DNA from: Hyphomicrobiales bacterium
Lineage (GTDB): Bacteria > Pseudomonadota > Alphaproteobacteria > Rhizobiales > Rhizobiaceae
Direction: 5' to 3'
DNA length: 36,697 bases
NCBI GenBank assembly: GCA_026400435.1
Contig: JAPLOZ010000044.1
Location: 1 to 36,697 of the forward strand
Shown: positions 33,855-36,697 of the stretch, piece after piece
Layout of the letters: each line of letters starts with the position of its first letter
Position numbering within the stretch: position 1 is the first letter of the stretch
Notes under the pieces: generated by a model
Database searches by the model: none
What the model was told of the DNA's origin: nothing
Seen by the model: only the letters and a program-made list of their open reading frames with translations
Program-made: the position numbers and the translations under genes

Positions 33855-35195
33855 TCAGCCGCCGAGATCGGTTGCCCACTTCTTGTAATTCTCGACGATG
33901 TCAGGGTTGAACTCCCGCCATTCCTTGGCAACCTTGTAGGCGAGCTCGCCGGCCTGCTCGCCGGTAATCTTGCCCTCGACCACCTGCTGCGCGGTGGGCA
34001 GCAATGCCTGCTCGTAGAACTGACCGGGCACCAGGTTCGAGAGATAAGGAATGTTGGGCGCCAGTCCCCAGCGCTGCCACATATCCAGCACCACAGGATC
34101 GGTGATGACCGACATGTCGAAGCCGGTGTTGGCCGGAATCCAGCCTGTTGCCTCGTGGAAGGCCTTCAGGCGCTCAGGCGAGTTCAGGTATTCCAGGAAC
34201 GCGGCCGCTCCCTGCGGATCCTTGGCTTTGGCCGGGATGCCCAGACCCTGGGAATCAAAGATCGGCTTGCCGGCCAGCTTGCCCTTGCCATAGACAGGCA
34301 TCGGCATGATGCCGATCCGGCCTTTCATCGTCTTGCTGTCGGCGGGTACGCGCGCGCCGACCGACAAGCCGGACGCCACCTTGCCGGACACGATCAGATC
34401 GATGCCCGGATAGAGTTCGGTCGACGACATCTCGTCATTGAGGAAGCCGGCCTTCTTCAGTTCCTCAAGCTTCACCCAGTGTTCGTGATATTTGGGATCG
34501 CGGAAATCCCGCTCGCCGGTGAACAGGCCGATCACCTCCCCGGCGCTATCGACGTTCTGGCCGAGCGCATGGCCGAAATACCATTCGCCCCAGTAGCCGT
34601 CCTGGATGCCGCCGCCGACCGGCGCGATCCCCGCCGACTTCAGCTTCTCGCAGTTGGCGAGGAATTCATCCCAGGTTTGCGGCGCCTTGTCCGCGTCGAG
34701 GCCAGCCTTGTCGTAGAGATCCTTGTTGTAAATCCAGATCATGGGCAGCGGATACCAGCCCATGCGATAGGTCTTGCCACCGAAATTGCTGAGCAGGGTT
34801 GGGCTGGACGCCGTGATGACGTCCTCTTTGACCAGTCCGTTCAGCGGCTGCAGATAGCCCAGCCAGACGCTTTCCATGTGATAGATGCCGTTCCACAGGA
34901 ACTGTATGTCCGGCGCATTGCCTGCGGCAGCCGCCGTCTGGAACTGAGAGATCACCACGGCGGTGTCCTGCAGCATTCCCTTGACCGCCGCTTCCTTGTA
35001 GCCCGCAATCGAACTGTCGACGAATTTCTGCAGGCCGGGCAGTTCCTGCTCGCCCCACCACCACATGTCCAGCGTCTTGTCCTGAGCGCGTGCCATGCCT
35101 GGCAGCATTCCGCCCAGGGCAGAGCCCGCTCCGAGCATGATCCCCAGCTTCATCAATTCGCGGCGGGACAGATCCCAGTCCTTCTTGTCGACCAT
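33855..35195 (-). CDS. Extracellular sugar-binding protein of ABC transporter
   Basis: ATG 35195 (446 residues) is preferred to TTG 35204; AGGGG lies about 12 bases upstream of the ATG. The N-terminus has a Tat signal: SRRELMKLG followed by a small-residue hydrophobic run ending GMARAQDK. The mature part has LDMWWWGEQELPGLQKFVD, AAAGNAPDIQFLWNG, LPMIWIYNKDLYDKAG and TWDEFLANCEKL, the layout of family 1 solute-binding proteins. It captures the sugar in the periplasm for the two downstream permeases. A gene for the ATPase subunit is not in the window. Confidence 0.9.
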   Translation of the reverse strand: MVDKKDWDLSRRELMKLGIMLGAGSALGGMLPGMARAQDKTLDMWWWGEQELPGLQKFVDSSIAGYKEAAVKGMLQDTAVVISQFQTAAAAGNAPDIQFLWNGIYHMESVWLGYLQPLNGLVKEDVITASSPTLLSNFGGKTYRMGWYPLPMIWIYNKDLYDKAGLDADKAPQTWDEFLANCEKLKSAGIAPVGGGIQDGYWGEWYFGHALGQNVDSAGEVIGLFTGERDFRDPKYHEHWVKLEELKKAGFLNDEMSSTELYPGIDLIVSGKVASGLSVGARVPADSKTMKGRIGIMPMPVYGKGKLAGKPIFDSQGLGIPAKAKDPQGAAAFLEYLNSPERLKAFHEATGWIPANTGFDMSVITDPVVLDMWQRWGLAPNIPYLSNLVPGQFYEQALLPTAQQVVEGKITGEQAGELAYKVAKEWREFNPDIVENYKKWATDLGG

Positions 35196-35243
35196 CTTTT
35201 TCAACTTCCCCTGTTGGCGTTGGTATCGCGAAACACTGCTTTT

Positions 35244-35896
35244 TCAGAACGTACTCATCAGGCCGCCGTCCACCACCAGCAACTGGCCGGTCATGTAGCG
35301 GCAGTAGTCCGAAGCCAGGAACACAACCGAGCCGGAAACATCTTCCGGATAGCCGGTGCGGCCAAGCGGAATTTTCCGACGGCGGACGTACCATTCGAGA
35401 AAGTCCGGCGTAGTCGTCTCGTCGACGCCGTTAACGACCGACATCGGCGTCACCATGAAACCTGGCGCCACCGCATTGACGAGTATGTTGTACGGTCCGA
35501 GTTCCACTGCCATCGACTTCGTATAGTTGATGATGGCGCCCTTGGCGGCGTTGTAAGGTCCGGTCTCGCCGCTCGAGGCGAAGCCCTGGATCGAGGCGAC
35601 CTGGATGATGCGGCCGCCCTGTTGCTTTACCATTTGGGGAGCGACCAGCTTGCTGCCCATGTAGACGGCTTCGAGGTTGATGGCGATGGTGCGCCGCCAG
35701 TCCGCCAGCGTATCGTGTAGGCATGGGCGTGCCCGTTGGCCGCCCTGATCTCGTCAGCGACCGCCGTAGCGGTCTCGGCATTGCGCTCCAGCAGCACGAC
35801 CTTCGCGCCCTCGCGCGCCATCTCCAGCGAGATCGCGCGGCCGAGGCCCTGACCGGCACCGGTGACGAGGCAGACCCTGTCGTCAAGCAAACCCAC
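35244..35896 (-). pseudogene. SDR-family dehydrogenase, broken by internal deletion and frameshift
   Basis: The start is GTG 35896, with AGGAG 7 bases upstream. Frame 1 gives a normal Rossmann start, VCLVTGAGQGLGRAISLEMA to GHAHAY (residue 60, ending 35717). Then homology jumps to another frame from about 35711: TLADWRRTIAINLEAVYMGSKL, VASIQG (catalytic Ser), Y-N-A-A-K (catalytic Tyr/Lys), VNAVAPGF and TGQLLVVDGG to the stop at 35244. About 40-45 residues, including the NNAG motif, are missing, and the length lost is not a multiple of 3. The intact gene would encode about 255-260 residues. In this setting it should be the sugar 1-dehydrogenase. Either it is a recent pseudogene or the deletion is an assembly or amplification error, since the start and the rest are well preserved. 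Confidence 0.8.
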
Positions 35897-35945
35897 TTCG
35901 GCACTCCTGCAAGCGACCCCAACCGGCCGCGCCGACAGGACCAGG

Positions 35946-35982
35946 TATCAGTCCGTCCAGAATGTTGGACCTTGCTCTGATA
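35946..35982. promoter_or_regulatory. Nested palindromes in divergent promoter region
   Basis: GTCCA (35955-35959) and TGGAC (35966-35970) form a perfect dyad around 6 bases; TATCAG (35946-35951) and CTGATA (35977-35982) form an outer one with almost the same centre. The site lies between the SDR gene (minus) and the SMP-30 gene (plus), in a 188-bp spacer. It is a good candidate operator for a GntR- or LacI-type sugar regulator, which is not in the window. Confidence 0.5.
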
Positions 35983-36084
35983 TACTGGAAGATACTAGAC
36001 TTCGCTGGAAAGCATCGTCAAGGGCGCAAGCCTCTCGCGCGAGCGCGCAGCGACGTGCGTTCTGGCCCGATCAGAGGATAGCCC

Positions 36085-36697
36085 ATGTCGACCGCATCAC
36101 AAACGTTGACGCTCAGCAATGTCGGCTATGCATTCGACCATCCGGAGGCCGTCGCATGGGGCCCGGATGGCCATGCCTTTGCCGGCGGCGAAGCTGGCCA
36201 GCTCTACCGTTTCAGCCTTGACGGCAAGGACCTCCAGGAAGTCGCGCGCGTGCAAGGCGGCTTCCTGCTCGGGCTGGCGCACGACGCCGATGCCAACACC
36301 TATGCCTGCGACGAACGATCGGCCTGCGTGCATCGCATCACGCCTTCAGGCGCAGTCACCACCTATGCCAACGGCAATGCCGCGCAGAAGATGCGCCTGC
36401 CGAACTATCCGGTGTTCGACGACCATGGCAATCTCTACGTCTCGGACTCCGGCGCCTGGGGCGCGCGCGACGGATTCATCTGGAAAATCGCGCCCGGGGG
36501 TGCTGCCGAAATCTGGGACCGCCAGGCAAACGGTTTCACCAACGGCATGTGTCTGTCGGCCGACGGCAACTGGCTTTATGTCGCTGAATCCAGCCCGCCG
36601 CTCATTTCACGCGTGGAGATCAAGGCAGACGGCAGCGCGGGCCGGCGTGAGATTGTCGTGGAGTTGCCAAGGCAGGTGCCGGACGGGCTCGCCTTCG
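36085..36697 (+). CDS. SMP-30/gluconolactonase-like beta-propeller protein, N-terminal part
   Basis: ATG 36085 has AGAGGA 6 bases upstream; the frame is open to the window end (204 codons). It reads YAFDHPEAVAWGPDGHAFAGG, LLGLAHDADANTYACDE, LRLPNYPVFDDHGNLYVSDSG-like strands, and FTNGMCLSADGNWLYVAES, the repeated blade pattern and metal-site residues (Glu, Asn, Asp) of the SMP-30/gluconolactonase/LRE family. With a sugar dehydrogenase and mutarotase next door, it is probably the lactonase that opens the sugar lactone. The C-terminal third is outside the window. Confidence 0.85.
   Translation, partial: MSTASQTLTLSNVGYAFDHPEAVAWGPDGHAFAGGEAGQLYRFSLDGKDLQEVARVQGGFLLGLAHDADANTYACDERSACVHRITPSGAVTTYANGNAAQKMRLPNYPVFDDHGNLYVSDSGAWGARDGFIWKIAPGGAAEIWDRQANGFTNGMCLSADGNWLYVAESSPPLISRVEIKADGSAGRREIVVELPRQVPDGLAF

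Noticed and set aside
1..36697. CRISPR arrays, tRNA or rRNA genes, insertion sequences
   Set aside because: No regular spacer-repeat array, no transposase motifs and no rRNA or tRNA-like conserved blocks were seen on reading both strands.

Overview
About 35.5 kb of this window (positions ~1200-36697) reads as one high-GC alphaproteobacterial chromosome segment, most likely Rhizobiales of the Mesorhizobium/Phyllobacteriaceae kind. The signs are an ExoY-type sugar transferase beside a small ExoX-like membrane protein, a PrsD/PrsE-type secretion pair with an RTX glycanase, and an oxidative sugar-use operon. The first ~1.2 kb does not belong to that organism. It carries the start of a planctomycete/verrucomicrobial-type cytochrome c + DUF1549 protein (minus strand) and the first 62 codons of a pyruvate kinase (plus strand). 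It runs into the Wzz/GumC gene at 1178-1200, so the left end is probably a chimeric join.

Region 1 (1178-27019) is an exopolysaccharide (EPS) locus. It encodes a chain-length regulator (truncated by the join), ExoY-type initiating transferase, three further glycosyltransferases (2226, 8231, 20989), two flippases, a Wzy-like polymerase, an acyltransferase with an SGNH domain, a methyltransferase, an NAD-dependent epimerase, a Gfo/Idh/MocA oxidoreductase and an outer-membrane export lipoprotein. It also encodes three candidate polymer-cutting enzymes: a GH16 glycanase with three RTX modules, a GH26-like mannanase and a heparinase II/III-like lyase. PrsD/PrsE is the likely exporter of the RTX glycanase. 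One initiating transferase plus three other glycosyltransferases suggests a small repeat unit, but that count is an inference.

Region 2 (27115-31029) holds a membrane-anchored EEP-superfamily protein, an aldo/keto reductase, a divergent GMC oxidoreductase and a small unknown protein.

Region 3 (31026-36697) is a sugar uptake and oxidation block: a minus-strand operon of SDR dehydrogenase (damaged by an internal deletion and frameshift), Tat-type solute-binding protein, two permeases and an aldose 1-epimerase-like protein, with a divergent SMP-30/gluconolactonase-like gene cut by the window end. No transport ATPase gene is present in the window.

The most notable points are the foreign left end, the EPS locus that carries its own set of degrading enzymes and exporter, the deleted SDR, and several palindromes in promoter-like positions. 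All functional names come from reading motifs by eye; no database search was possible.
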